In this document: positions 1-7,832 of the stretch, piece by piece
How positions within the stretch are numbered: position 1 is the first letter of the stretch
How the letters are laid out: each line of letters opens with the position of its first letter
Source: CAZEYT01 sp964516295
GTDB lineage: Bacteria; Verrucomicrobiota; Verrucomicrobiia; Chthoniobacterales; Terrimicrobiaceae
Assembly (NCBI GenBank): GCA_964516295.1
Contig: CAZEYT010000034.1
Coordinates: 1 to 30,638 of the forward strand
Length of the DNA stretch: 30,638 nucleotides
Direction: 5' to 3'
Position numbers and translations under genes: made by a program
The notes under the pieces: model-generated
Told to the model about the DNA's origin: nothing
Databases searched by the model: none
Seen by the model: the letters and a program-made list of their open reading frames with translations, nothing else

Positions 1-2
1 GC

Positions 3-110
3 GGCGATGACGGCGGCGATGACGGCGGCGATGACGGCGGCGATGACGGCGGCGACGACGGCGGCGATGACGGCGGCGATGACGGCGGCGACGACGGCGG
101 CGATGACGGG
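3..110 (+). repeat. 12-bp tandem repeat, nine units
   Basis: Nine head-to-tail copies of a 12-bp unit, ggcgatgacggc, run from 3 to 110. Units 5 and 8 have gac for gat, and the last unit ends in ggg. The array may start upstream of the window. The unit length is a multiple of three, so copy-number change would lengthen or shorten the encoded Gly/Asp tail without a frameshift. Confidence 0.9.
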
Positions 111-122
111 GGCGAGGGATAA
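3..122 (+). CDS. C-terminal end of an upstream gene: Gly/Asp-repeat tail (partial)
   Basis: One frame stays open from the window edge to a TAA at 120-122. It encodes nothing but a repeated Gly-Asp-Asp-Gly unit, ending in Gly-Gly-Glu-Gly. The wobble variation is GAT/GAC within Asp codons, so the repeat varies synonymously, which supports a translated sequence. Only the last 39 residues are visible, so the protein cannot be named. Such acidic Gly/Asp tails occur at the ends of secreted, calcium-binding or low-complexity bacterial proteins. The other two forward frames meet stops or give a different repeat. The next gene follows after 54 bp. Confidence 0.55.
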   Translation, partial: GDDGGDDGGDDGGDDGGDDGGDDGGDDGGDDGGDDGGEG

Positions 123-176
123 CCTAGGCAGCTGATTTCTTTTTGATTTTTCTAACCGGTTGAATTAACTCCGCCG

Positions 177-1496
177 ATGAAGCTCTGGATAAGACAAAGG
201 GTCCGCGGTCAACTTTTCTTCATTGCTTCGGTGATCCTCTTGTTTCTCGGAGGTGGTGGTTCCTCAGTCGCCCAGATTCCTCTCACACTCAAAACCGTTC
301 CAGATGGTTCGGGAGGGCATCGACAGCAATTGTGGATCTATCTCGGGATCAACAACCACACAAGCGGCGGGGTTCCCGTCGTGCGCCCCTACCTTTTTGA
401 CACTGGTTCCGCCATGTTCAATGCCGCCTACTACAACGGGGCGGGCGAAAACCCGAACAAGTGGATCCCGGATGCCACACTCCTGCCGAACACAACCTAT
501 TCCTACGGCGCAGGGGTTGACACGCTGAACGTCGTAACAGTTTCGTCCATTCAAGTTTATCAAAACGCCACGTCGACAAGTGCAATTTACAGCTTTTCTC
601 CGACAGCAATCAATCCCACGTCGAGCGGCTATGTGATGGGGCAAGTCACGGATACAACCATGGCTCTCAACCCCAGCTACCCATCTTTCAAAGATGCCTT
701 GGAGGCTAATGCTTCGCCTTACGTTAGTGGGGTTTTCGGCACGTTCGGCGCAGGAATGTTCACCGGGAAAGTCGGACCCGAGGGCAACAAGGTGGTAGTC
801 GGAAGCATCCTGGGACAATCAACGACTGAGGGATGGGCCATCGTTGCCAATACGCCGTCCACCTCTCATCCCTTCGTGATTCTGGGCTTGGATGAGACCA
901 CGCGAAGCCAGTTCAGCTCGAGCGTAAAATGGGAATCCACAGGACAGCAACTTGACCGATTTCCGAATTCCAACGCAATCAGTGGTGAAGAATTTGATAC
1001 TGTATTCAACTTCTCTGTGGTCAACGGACAGGAAGACGTCCCGTGGACTACGGCCACCTTGCTGGACACCGGGACGGCGGATACAAATATCTATGATACC
1101 ACCGCCCACGGCGAACTCCATACGGCGGGTCTTCTGAGTAGCGGATCGGTTCTCAACGGAAGCACATTCTCGGCGACTGGTACGTCCTTACTCAACAGCA
1201 ATCAACCGACTAGCTTCACAACAGACTCAAACCTACAGGTGGACGGCTTCACCGTTCCCACCCGAAACGTTTTTTCCTTCAACCAAAACGGAGCTTCAAA
1301 TCAGCCGGTAACCACCGTCGGCATCAATTTCTTCCTGAACAACAGCGTCGCTTTCGACTTGGAAAACCGAGAAACCCTTTACACCAGCCAGGTCGTCCCA
1401 GAACCCACAAGCCTCGCCTTGGGAATCCTAGCCGGCGGTTTCCTGATCCTCGCTCTCCGCGGCAGGGGGAATAAGAGCCACCCAGATCGCATCTGA
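177..1496 (+). CDS. PEP-CTERM protein with pepsin-like (A1) aspartic protease features
   Basis: This is a 439-residue exported protein. A signal peptide spans about residues 1-32 (basic start, then a hydrophobic run to SVAQ). The C-terminus is a PEP-CTERM sorting signal: VPEP at 407-410, a hydrophobic helix, then an Arg-rich end. Such signals are known to be processed by exosortase, so the protein should end up at the outer surface. The body has two Asp-Thr-Gly motifs, DTGS at 75 and DTGT at 297. After the second comes a Gly-x-Asn-Phe-Phe-Leu...Val-Ala-Phe-Asp stretch (about 382-396) resembling the C-terminal lobe of pepsin-family proteases. The roughly 220-residue spacing between the two Asp residues fits a two-lobed A1 enzyme. 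Activity is inferred, not shown. No exosortase gene is in the window. A non-catalytic pepsin-fold adhesin is the alternative. No Shine-Dalgarno sequence precedes the ATG. Confidence 0.7.
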   Translation: MKLWIRQRVRGQLFFIASVILLFLGGGGSSVAQIPLTLKTVPDGSGGHRQQLWIYLGINNHTSGGVPVVRPYLFDTGSAMFNAAYYNGAGENPNKWIPDATLLPNTTYSYGAGVDTLNVVTVSSIQVYQNATSTSAIYSFSPTAINPTSSGYVMGQVTDTTMALNPSYPSFKDALEANASPYVSGVFGTFGAGMFTGKVGPEGNKVVVGSILGQSTTEGWAIVANTPSTSHPFVILGLDETTRSQFSSSVKWESTGQQLDRFPNSNAISGEEFDTVFNFSVVNGQEDVPWTTATLLDTGTADTNIYDTTAHGELHTAGLLSSGSVLNGSTFSATGTSLLNSNQPTSFTTDSNLQVDGFTVPTRNVFSFNQNGASNQPVTTVGINFFLNNSVAFDLENRETLYTSQVVPEPTSLALGILAGGFLILALRGRGNKSHPDRI

Positions 1497-1900
1497 ATAC
1501 AACCCCCGGAGTGACAACCCAGTCAGCACGCCGTGACCGAGGAATATCTCGGACAGTCTCGACCCCATGACGCGCCAAACCATCACGATCTATCGTTGCC
1601 CCTTCCACAGCGCGGGTTCCACTTCGACTCCATCCCTATGTTTATTTGCGGAGTAACCGAGAGGCGTCTCGTGCCGGAGAAAACATCAAACCGGGGCCAA
1701 CGGGCATCAGCTTTCCGAAGCCCATCAGGATTGGCGGGTCTTTCCGGGCACAACATCGAAGGCTATTCAAACTGACCCCGGCTTTTTCGTTCTCAAAAGG
1801 TCTTCGCAAGACAGTCCGCCTCTACGGGAACCGGCTTCGGGTGGTGGTCTTAGTTTCGCTCTTTGCGTTGTGGGTCTTTGTTCTCGACGGAGCGGGAGCC
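1497..1900. other. Gene-poor stretch of about 400 bp
   Basis: This lies between the convergent ends of the PEP-CTERM gene and the TPR gene. Several short frames are open but none has recognisable protein content, a clear start or a family motif. I find no strong hairpin followed by a T-run, and no tRNA. Around 1767-1785 the plus strand reads attcaaactgaccccggc, whose complement (ggggtcagtttgaat) looks to me like extragenic mobile-element flanks, but no transposase or inverted repeat accompanies it. Confidence 0.5.
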
Positions 1901-2665
1901 TCAGGGGGATGACGTGGGAGGCGGGAGGGATGCAAAGGTGGTGCGGGCCTGGTTGAGGAGGGCTGGGTCTTCGGGATCTTTTGGGGGCATGGCGAGGGCG
2001 GTCTCGAGGTTCTTGCGGGCGGCGTCGGTTTTGCCCTGCGCGGCGAGGGTGCGGCCGAGCTCGGCGTAATTGGCGAGGCGCGAGGGGCCGTAGGCGATGG
2101 ATTTCTCGAAGCATTCGGCGGCGCGGTCGAGGGAGGCCTCTGGCAGATCGCCGAAGACGGCTTTGGCAATGGTGCGGAGGAGGGGGTTGAGTGTGGCGAG
2201 CTCGAGATTCCATCGGCCGAGCACATGCCAGGCGAGCGGCTCGCGGGGGTCGCGTGCCAGCGCGGCTTCGAGTTCGTCTTTGATTTTGCGGGCGGTCTGG
2301 AATTTCTCGTGGGGCGGTTGGGTTTGGGCGACGCGACCGTAAACGATGGCGAGGGTGAGCCGGACTTGGGCGTCGTCTGGCGCGAGGTCGCGGGCTTGGA
2401 GCGCGAGGGTCAGGGCCTCGGCGGCGAGGGCGGGTCGGTCCGTCGCGGGGGCGGATTCGATTTGTCCGGCTTGGAGTCGGGCGATCCGGCGGAGGATGGC
2501 GGGGTCGTTCGGACGGATCTCGGCGGCCTGCCGGTAGTGGTCGAGGGCTTCGTTGCCCCGGTTGGCCGCGGCGAGGGCGTCGCCCTTTTCCGTGAGCTTC
2601 CCGGAATCCCCGGCGAGGGCCGGGAGCAGGGCGAGAAGAAGAGCACAGAAAACGCGCGGGATCAC
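1901..2665 (-). CDS. Exported TPR protein, RMD-like
   Basis: The predicted protein has 254 residues and starts at GTG 2665, which overlaps the stop of the upstream methyltransferase as GTGA. From this start the N-terminus is a short signal peptide (MIPRVFCALLLALLPALAG). An ATG at 2704 inside the upstream gene is the alternative. The body is helical with TPR-type units (EALDHYRQAAEIRPNDPAILRR near the start; LANYAELGRTLAAQGKTDAARKNLETALAMPP near the end). The central part, with its HVLGRWNLELATL and AVFGDLPEASLDRAAECFEKS segments, resembles the regulator-of-microtubule-dynamics (RMD) type of TPR protein, which also occurs in bacteria without known function. It is the last gene of a four-gene operon for lipid-type methyltransferases, so a periplasmic scaffolding role for that pathway is a guess. 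Confidence 0.75.
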   Translation of the reverse strand: MIPRVFCALLLALLPALAGDSGKLTEKGDALAAANRGNEALDHYRQAAEIRPNDPAILRRIARLQAGQIESAPATDRPALAAEALTLALQARDLAPDDAQVRLTLAIVYGRVAQTQPPHEKFQTARKIKDELEAALARDPREPLAWHVLGRWNLELATLNPLLRTIAKAVFGDLPEASLDRAAECFEKSIAYGPSRLANYAELGRTLAAQGKTDAARKNLETALAMPPKDPEDPALLNQARTTFASLPPPTSSP

Positions 2666-3702
2666 CGGGCGGGCTTTTGAAAGAGATAGTGGCTGACGAG
2701 CCATTCGTTGCCATCGCGGTAGCCCCACAACTCGGCGCAGGACATGAAAAAGACGCGCCAGTAGGCCTTCCATTTGGCGGCCTGATCGGCTCCATAGGTG
2801 GCTTCGAGGATCGGCCGGATGGAGGCTTCATTTTCATCCATGCGCTGGAGCCAGGCCTCAGAGGTGCGCTGATAGTGCGTGCCGCTGACACGCCAGTGAT
2901 GCTCGATGATGAGATCTTTTTGGAAGTAGAGCAGGAGGTCGTCGGAGGGCATCGTTCCGCCTTCGAAGAAATAGCGCGTGATCCAGTCCGAGGGATCTTT
3001 GCCTTCGAAATGGTAGGCAAATTCGCGGTGGGTGAAGATGTGGACAAAGAGCTTCCCGGAATCGCGCAGCCAGCGGGCGATTTTTGCGAGGAGGAGCTCG
3101 TAATTCTTCATGTGCTCGAACATTTCGACGGAGACGACGCGGTCGAACGCGGCATCGCCGGCTTCGAATTCGTTCATGTCGGCGGTGATGATCCGGACGT
3201 TCGACAATCCACGTCGTGCGGCTTCGGCTTCGATGTGGAGCTTTTGCGTGGCGGAGTTTGAGACGCCGGTGATGCGCGAGGCGGGATAGTGTTCCGCCAT
3301 CCAAATCGTGAGGCTGCCCCAGCCGCAGCCGAGTTCGAGGATGTCCTGACCGTCGTCGAGTTCGGCCCGGCGGCAGGTGAGCCCAAGCATGGCTTCCTCC
3401 GACTCGGCGAAGGTGGTGTCCTCACGCGGCCAATAGCCACTGCTGTATTTCATGCGCGGTCCGAGGCAGTATTGGAAAAACGCGGTGGGAACTTCGTAAT
3501 GCTGCTCGTTCGCGGCGGCGGTCTTGATGGCGATGGGGCTTTTTCTGAGCCCGTCGATGAAGGTCGCGAGGGCCTCGCTTTGGGAGACGGCGTCGGGGTG
3601 GGTCTCGTCGCGGAGTTTTTTGCCGAGGAGATTGCGAATGCCGATGCGGATGGCCGCGTCCGGCAGAAGGTCGCGAGAGAGGAGGTCGTCGATGGAGATC
3701 AT
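2662..3702 (-). CDS. SAM-dependent methyltransferase, Cfa / coclaurine N-methyltransferase-like
   Basis: This 346-residue cytosolic or membrane-associated enzyme starts at ATG 3702, which overlaps the DUF1295 gene stop as ATGA. It has the cyclopropane-synthase fold: QHYEVPTAFF at 67-76, the SAM-binding glycine loop LELGCGWGS at 122-130, SVEMFEHM at 191-198, and the GGTMPSDDLL segment at 248-257 that is typical of the coclaurine-N-methyltransferase-like branch. By eye against E. coli Cfa, the bicarbonate-ligand positions read Ser88 (Cys in E. coli), Glu196, His221 and Tyr277. It lacks the roughly 120-residue N-terminal domain of classical Cfa. The substrate is not predictable: an unsaturated acyl chain of a phospholipid or an amine are both possible. 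Association with a DUF1295 protein and a second Cfa homologue favours a lipid. The open frame extends far upstream, but that part is antisense to the two preceding genes. Confidence 0.85.
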   Translation of the reverse strand: MISIDDLLSRDLLPDAAIRIGIRNLLGKKLRDETHPDAVSQSEALATFIDGLRKSPIAIKTAAANEQHYEVPTAFFQYCLGPRMKYSSGYWPREDTTFAESEEAMLGLTCRRAELDDGQDILELGCGWGSLTIWMAEHYPASRITGVSNSATQKLHIEAEAARRGLSNVRIITADMNEFEAGDAAFDRVVSVEMFEHMKNYELLLAKIARWLRDSGKLFVHIFTHREFAYHFEGKDPSDWITRYFFEGGTMPSDDLLLYFQKDLIIEHHWRVSGTHYQRTSEAWLQRMDENEASIRPILEATYGADQAAKWKAYWRVFFMSCAELWGYRDGNEWLVSHYLFQKPAR

Positions 3703-4487
3703 GAATTTTTTGGAAACCAGGGAAAAAAGGCGCTCGTCCGCCGCTGGTAGTCGCGGTAGGCGTCGCCGCGGGATTTGAGCGAATGGGCCTCGGACGGCGG
3801 AATGCCGGTCACGCAGGTGAGAAAATACAGCATGAGGAGCGGACTGATGATCGCCGTCCAGCCCCACGGCGAGCCGAGGGCAAAGACAAAATAGGCGACC
3901 CAGACGATCCATTCGAAAAAGTAATTTGGGTGGCGCGAGTATTTCCAGAGTCCGAAATCGCAGACGCGGCCTTTGGAAGCCGGGTGTGCGCGGAACATGG
4001 CGAGTTGGGTATCGGCGATGGCTTCGCCGCCGATGGCGATAAGCCAGAGGAGAAGACCGGCCACCTCGAAAACTCCGACCCCGGGCTCCGGATTCGCACA
4101 GGCGAGCGCGATGGGCACGGAGAGAAGGCCGATGAGAACGGCCTGAAGCTGGAAGAAGCCGAAAAACATGAGCCAGGTATTTCTGGGGAACTGCTCGCGG
4201 AGGGCGGCGTAGCGCGGGTCTTCTTCCGGATGATGCGACATCACGCGCTTGTAGAGGTGCAGGCCCAAGCGCACGCTCCAGGCGCAAACCATGGCGGCGA
4301 TGAGCGCATTCCGCACCGCATGCCCGCTGCCGAAGACGCCGTAAAAGATGGCGACCGGGGTGAAGCCGAACGACCACCAGATATCGACGATGCCGGCGTT
4401 GTTCATGCGTTTGGCAAAATACCAGACGACGATCATCATCAGCATGGCGAGGAGTGTTCCACCGAGGATGAGCGGGAGCGGGTTCAT
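3699..4487 (-). CDS. DUF1295 integral membrane protein (steroid 5-alpha-reductase-like)
   Basis: This 262-residue protein has about six or seven hydrophobic segments, spread from residue 5 to about 235. The conserved DUF1295 signature FGLWKYSRHPNYFFEW lies near residues 178-193. It belongs to the steroid 5-alpha-reductase/ICMT-like superfamily, where the Arg-His-Pro-Asn-Tyr motif contributes to cofactor binding. In reductases of this fold NADPH reduces a carbon-carbon double bond. The gene sits between two Cfa-type methyltransferases with 4-nt overlaps on both sides (ATGA at 4484-4487 and at 3699-3702), so the three are almost certainly co-translated. A role in reducing or otherwise finishing a methylated acyl-chain intermediate is inference from this context. 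Confidence 0.85.
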   Translation of the reverse strand: MNPLPLILGGTLLAMLMMIVVWYFAKRMNNAGIVDIWWSFGFTPVAIFYGVFGSGHAVRNALIAAMVCAWSVRLGLHLYKRVMSHHPEEDPRYAALREQFPRNTWLMFFGFFQLQAVLIGLLSVPIALACANPEPGVGVFEVAGLLLWLIAIGGEAIADTQLAMFRAHPASKGRVCDFGLWKYSRHPNYFFEWIVWVAYFVFALGSPWGWTAIISPLLMLYFLTCVTGIPPSEAHSLKSRGDAYRDYQRRTSAFFPWFPKNS

Positions 4488-5716
4488 GGCAATTCGTAGA
4501 CCGGCGAGGTGAGGCGGCTGTTATCCGGGCGGGAATACACCATCTGGGCGACCGTAATGTGACGTGTACCAAAGGCGGCCTCGCAGTAACACAGGTAGTA
4601 ACGCCATTTGCGAAGGAAAACGTCATCAAACCCGAGCGCCCGCACCTCATCCAGCCGGGCCTCAAAATTTTCGCGCCAGATCCGCAGCGTCCGGGCGTAG
4701 TGGGGGGCGAGGTCCTCGTAATCGAACAAGTTCAAATCCCCCGAGCGGTTCATCGCTTGGGCGATGCGGACGTTCGACATGAGGAGCGAGCCCGGGAAAA
4801 TGTGTTTCTGTATGAAATCCACCCCGTCGCGCAGGATGGGATATTGGAGGTCCGGGCAAAGAATGGCCTGGAGTGCCACGAGGCCGTGCGGGTGGAGGAG
4901 TTCGTGGATCTTGGCGAAGTATCCATCCACAAACCGGTCGCCTACGGCTTCGAGCATTTCTATGGAAACGATCTTATCGAAGCGTCCGCGAAGTGTCCGA
5001 TAGTCAGCGAGAAGAATTTCGATGCGATTCTCGAGTCCGGCGGCGCGGATGCGGTTGGTGGCCTCGGCGAATTGCTCCTCGGAGATCGTGACGGTGGTGA
5101 TCTTCGATCCGTAGTGGCGGGCGGCATGGAGGCTGAAGCCACCCCACCCGCTTCCGATTTCGAGCACGTGATCGCGGGGCTCGAGGCGGAGCTTCCGGCA
5201 AAGGCGGTCGTATTTTGCGATCTGCGCGTCCTCGAGGGACGTCGCGGGCGACTCGAAAAACGCGCTCGAATACGTCATCGTGGGATCGAGCCAGAGCTGG
5301 AAGAAATCATTGCTCAGGTCGTAATGCTCCCGGATATTGTCCCGACTTTTCTCGAGGCTGTTCGGACGGCTTCGGTGAATCGTGCGGTTGATGAACGCGA
5401 GGAGATTAAAGGCTCCGGTGCTGCGGGAGGACCGCGTTTGGAGAGCCTCGGCGTCCTCGGCATTGCGAATGAACCAGGCGATGAGCCGCGTGAGATCCGG
5501 CGTATCCCATTCTCCCGCCATGTAGCTCTCGGCAAATCCCACCGGCCCGAAGAGCACACAGCGGCGGAAGAACTCCGGCGACAAGATCCGAATTTCCGCC
5601 TGACGCGATTTGTCGAGTCCGCCAAAAACCTTCGAGCTCCCGTCGGGAAGCCGGACGCTCAACGAACCGGTCCGGAACCTGGAGAAACTGTTGAGAACGA
5701 GGTTTTTAAAAATCAT
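4484..5716 (-). CDS. Cyclopropane-fatty-acyl-phospholipid synthase family methyltransferase
   Basis: This 410-residue protein has the full-length Cfa architecture: an N-terminal substrate/lipid-binding domain (about 1-125), then the methyltransferase core. The core shows HYDLSNDFF at 131-139, MTYSSAFFE at 147-155, the SAM loop LEIGSGWGG at 185-193, and IEMLEAVG at 252-259. Relative to E. coli Cfa, the bicarbonate-site Cys is Ser151 and the His is Gln283, while Glu256 and Tyr340 are kept. Cfa enzymes transfer a methylene from SAM to the double bond of a phospholipid acyl chain. Homologues with this ligand set may instead methylate without ring closure, so the product is uncertain. It is the first gene of the operon running 5716 to 1901. 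About 150 bp separate it from divergent tig, and both promoters must lie there. Confidence 0.88.
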   Translation of the reverse strand: MIFKNLVLNSFSRFRTGSLSVRLPDGSSKVFGGLDKSRQAEIRILSPEFFRRCVLFGPVGFAESYMAGEWDTPDLTRLIAWFIRNAEDAEALQTRSSRSTGAFNLLAFINRTIHRSRPNSLEKSRDNIREHYDLSNDFFQLWLDPTMTYSSAFFESPATSLEDAQIAKYDRLCRKLRLEPRDHVLEIGSGWGGFSLHAARHYGSKITTVTISEEQFAEATNRIRAAGLENRIEILLADYRTLRGRFDKIVSIEMLEAVGDRFVDGYFAKIHELLHPHGLVALQAILCPDLQYPILRDGVDFIQKHIFPGSLLMSNVRIAQAMNRSGDLNLFDYEDLAPHYARTLRIWRENFEARLDEVRALGFDDVFLRKWRYYLCYCEAAFGTRHITVAQMVYSRPDNSRLTSPVYELP

Positions 5717-5868
5717 GGATCGGTAGGGATACGCTCCGGACGGTCATCGGGGAGCGCAGTTTTTCAAAGTGAGCCAGAACGCGCCACCGTGTCGAGACAT
5801 GGCTTTTGCAAGAGCGAGATTCCACGGTTGCCGGGCACCGGTTCCTGTGCTCATATCACCGTTTGCCC

Positions 5869-7197
5869 ATGAATGTCGTTTTGGATCCACAACCGAATTG
5901 TATCATCAACCTGCAGGTCGAACTGCCTTCCGACCGCGTGACGCGCGAATGGGAGTCCGTCGCGAAAGAATTTCAACGCCACGCTAAAATTCCCGGATTT
6001 CGTCCCGGCAAAGCGCCGCAGTCGCTCATCGACACGCGGTTTGCGAAGGACATCAAAGACGAGCTACAAAACAAGCTCCTCCGCGAGAGTCTGAACGAGG
6101 CGATCAAACAGAAGAACCTCCGCGTGCTTACCGTGTCGAAAGTCGAAGACGTCCAGATCGACGAGAACAAGACGATGCGATTCCGCGCCAGCGTGGTGAC
6201 GGCTCCGGATTTTGAATTGCCGGATTACAGCAGCATTCCGGTCGAAGCCGCCAAGCGGGCGGTGGGTGATGAAGACGTCGAAAAGTGGCTGGAGCAATTG
6301 CGCGAGCCGCATGCGTCGTTTGAGGCCGTCGAAGGCCGGGCGCTCGCCATGGGTGACTACGCCGTGATGACCTACGAAGGCAAAGTGGACGACAAGCCGA
6401 TGTCCGAGACCATCCCCAGCGCACCGGCGCAGCTTCAAGGCCGCCGCAATGCCTGGATTTTCATGGACGAGGGTACACTCGTTCCGGGATTTGCAAAAGC
6501 CGTCGAGGGCCTGTCGATCGGTGAAGAGCGCTCGTTCACCCTTGACGTGCCGGCCGACTTCCCGCTGGCCGCGCTCCAGGGCAAGACCGTCGCCTACGCC
6601 GTTACCCTCCATGGGATCAACTCAAAGACCCTCCCGCCGTTCGATGATGCGCTGGCCGACAAGATCGAACCGGGAAAAACACTCGAGGCCCTGCGCAACG
6701 ACATTCGCGAACACTTGGAAAAGCTCGCCGAGTCCCAATTTGAAACCGCGAAACGCAACGGCGCGGTGAAGCACCTTCTTGATCAAGTGCAGTGCGAGCT
6801 GCCGGAGCATGCGGTCGAGCGCGAGGTCTCCTCGATCCTACGCGACATTGTGACGGAAAACCAAGTCCGCGGCGTCAGCGATGACGAACTCCGCCAGCAT
6901 CAGGACGAGTTGATCGGTGTTGCTCAACAGAGCGCGCGTGATCGCGTCCGGGCGAACTTTGTTCTCCTGCGCATTGCGGAGAAGGAAAAACTCACCGCGT
7001 CCGAGACCGATCTCGTCATGGCCGTGAGCGAGATGTCGCACCGCTACGAGATTCCCATGAAGAAGCTGATCAAAGACATTCAGGCCCGCGATGGATTCGG
7101 TCCGCTCCGCGAGCAGATTCTGATGGGCAAGGCCCTTGATTTGGTCGCGGGCAATGTTACCGTTCGCGAACCGTCCGCACCCGCGGTCGCCAGCTGA
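5869..7197 (+). CDS. tig: Trigger factor (ribosome-associated chaperone and PPIase)
   Basis: The protein has 442 residues, close to the usual 430-450. Trigger factor binds at the ribosomal exit tunnel and shields nascent chains. The N-terminal ribosome-binding domain carries the signature GFRPGKAP at 43-50. The FKBP-type PPIase domain is roughly 160-250 (starting near GDYAVMTYEGKV, with VPGFAKAVEGL), followed by the helical C-terminal arms. The start chosen is ATG 5869 (MNVVLDPQPN), because an in-frame start at 5806 would add 21 residues with no family counterpart. No Shine-Dalgarno sequence is visible. It heads the conserved tig-clpP-clpX order, with 14 bp to clpP, and is probably co-transcribed with it. 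Confidence 0.95.
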   Translation: MNVVLDPQPNCIINLQVELPSDRVTREWESVAKEFQRHAKIPGFRPGKAPQSLIDTRFAKDIKDELQNKLLRESLNEAIKQKNLRVLTVSKVEDVQIDENKTMRFRASVVTAPDFELPDYSSIPVEAAKRAVGDEDVEKWLEQLREPHASFEAVEGRALAMGDYAVMTYEGKVDDKPMSETIPSAPAQLQGRRNAWIFMDEGTLVPGFAKAVEGLSIGEERSFTLDVPADFPLAALQGKTVAYAVTLHGINSKTLPPFDDALADKIEPGKTLEALRNDIREHLEKLAESQFETAKRNGAVKHLLDQVQCELPEHAVEREVSSILRDIVTENQVRGVSDDELRQHQDELIGVAQQSARDRVRANFVLLRIAEKEKLTASETDLVMAVSEMSHRYEIPMKKLIKDIQARDGFGPLREQILMGKALDLVAGNVTVREPSAPAVAS

Positions 7198-7211
7198 CCC
7201 ATCCCTTATTT

Positions 7212-7823
7212 ATGCTCGTACCCATCGTCGTCGAACAAACCGGGCGCGGAGAGCGCAGTTATGACATTTACTCGCGGCTTCTCAAAGACCGCATCATCTT
7301 CATCGGCACGCCGATTGATGACCATGTCGCGAATCTCGTCATCGCCCAGCTTCTTTTCCTCCAGATGGAGGACGCCAAAAAAGACATCAACATCTACATC
7401 AACTCGCCGGGCGGATCGGTGACGGCGGGACTGGCGATTTACGACACGATGCAATTTGTCACGTGCGACGTGAACACCTACTGCATGGGCATCGCCGCCA
7501 GCATGGGCGCGGTTTTGCTGTGTGCCGGCACGAAGGGCAAACGCTACGCGCTGCCGAATTCGGACATCATGATCCACCAAGTCTCCGGCGGTGCGCAAGG
7601 CCAGGCCAGCGACGTCGAGCGACAGGTCGAGTTCATGTTCAAGCTCAAGAAGCGCCTCAACGGCATCATTTCCCATCACACCGGCAAGACGGTGGAGCAG
7701 GTGGAAAAAGATGCGGACCGTGATTATTACATGACGGCCGAGGAGGCGAAGGCCTACGGTCTCGTGGACGAGGTGGTCCAGTCACGCAAGCAGATTCCCG
7801 GCGCGGACAAGCCGGCGGAGTAA
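7212..7823 (+). CDS. clpP: ATP-dependent Clp protease proteolytic subunit
   Basis: This 203-residue serine peptidase forms the double-heptamer proteolytic chamber and degrades substrates fed by ClpX. The catalytic triad is clear: Ser97 in the ASMGA motif, His122 in IMIHQVSGG, and Asp171 in DRDYYMTAEEA. The oxyanion-hole segment NSPGGSV is at 64-70. The length is typical. Little or no propeptide is present (MLVPIVVEQT), so processing is probably minimal. It lies 14 bp after tig and 9 bp before clpX, forming one transcription unit. Confidence 0.97.
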   Translation: MLVPIVVEQTGRGERSYDIYSRLLKDRIIFIGTPIDDHVANLVIAQLLFLQMEDAKKDINIYINSPGGSVTAGLAIYDTMQFVTCDVNTYCMGIAASMGAVLLCAGTKGKRYALPNSDIMIHQVSGGAQGQASDVERQVEFMFKLKKRLNGIISHHTGKTVEQVEKDADRDYYMTAEEAKAYGLVDEVVQSRKQIPGADKPAE

Positions 7824-7832
7824 GCTTTTTTC

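Noticed and set aside
1..122. CRISPR array or GGDEF-type signalling domain
   Set aside because: The repeat is a direct 12-bp tandem without spacers, and the encoded Gly-Gly-Asp-Asp runs lack any cyclase context.
3702..4665. Extension of the second methyltransferase to a 667-residue protein
   Set aside because: The extra N-terminal part is Arg/Pro-rich and lies over the coding frames of DUF1295 and the first Cfa. The ATGA overlap at 3699-3702 and the family N-terminus fix the real start.
5828..5857. Promoter for tig with ttgccg and catatc boxes 18 bp apart
   Set aside because: The match to consensus is weak and would place the transcript start only a few bases before the ATG; not strong enough to list.
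4559..5872. 437-codon plus-strand frame opposite the Cfa gene
   Set aside because: It mirrors the minus-strand Cfa codons, has no family motif, and the minus strand gives a complete conserved enzyme.
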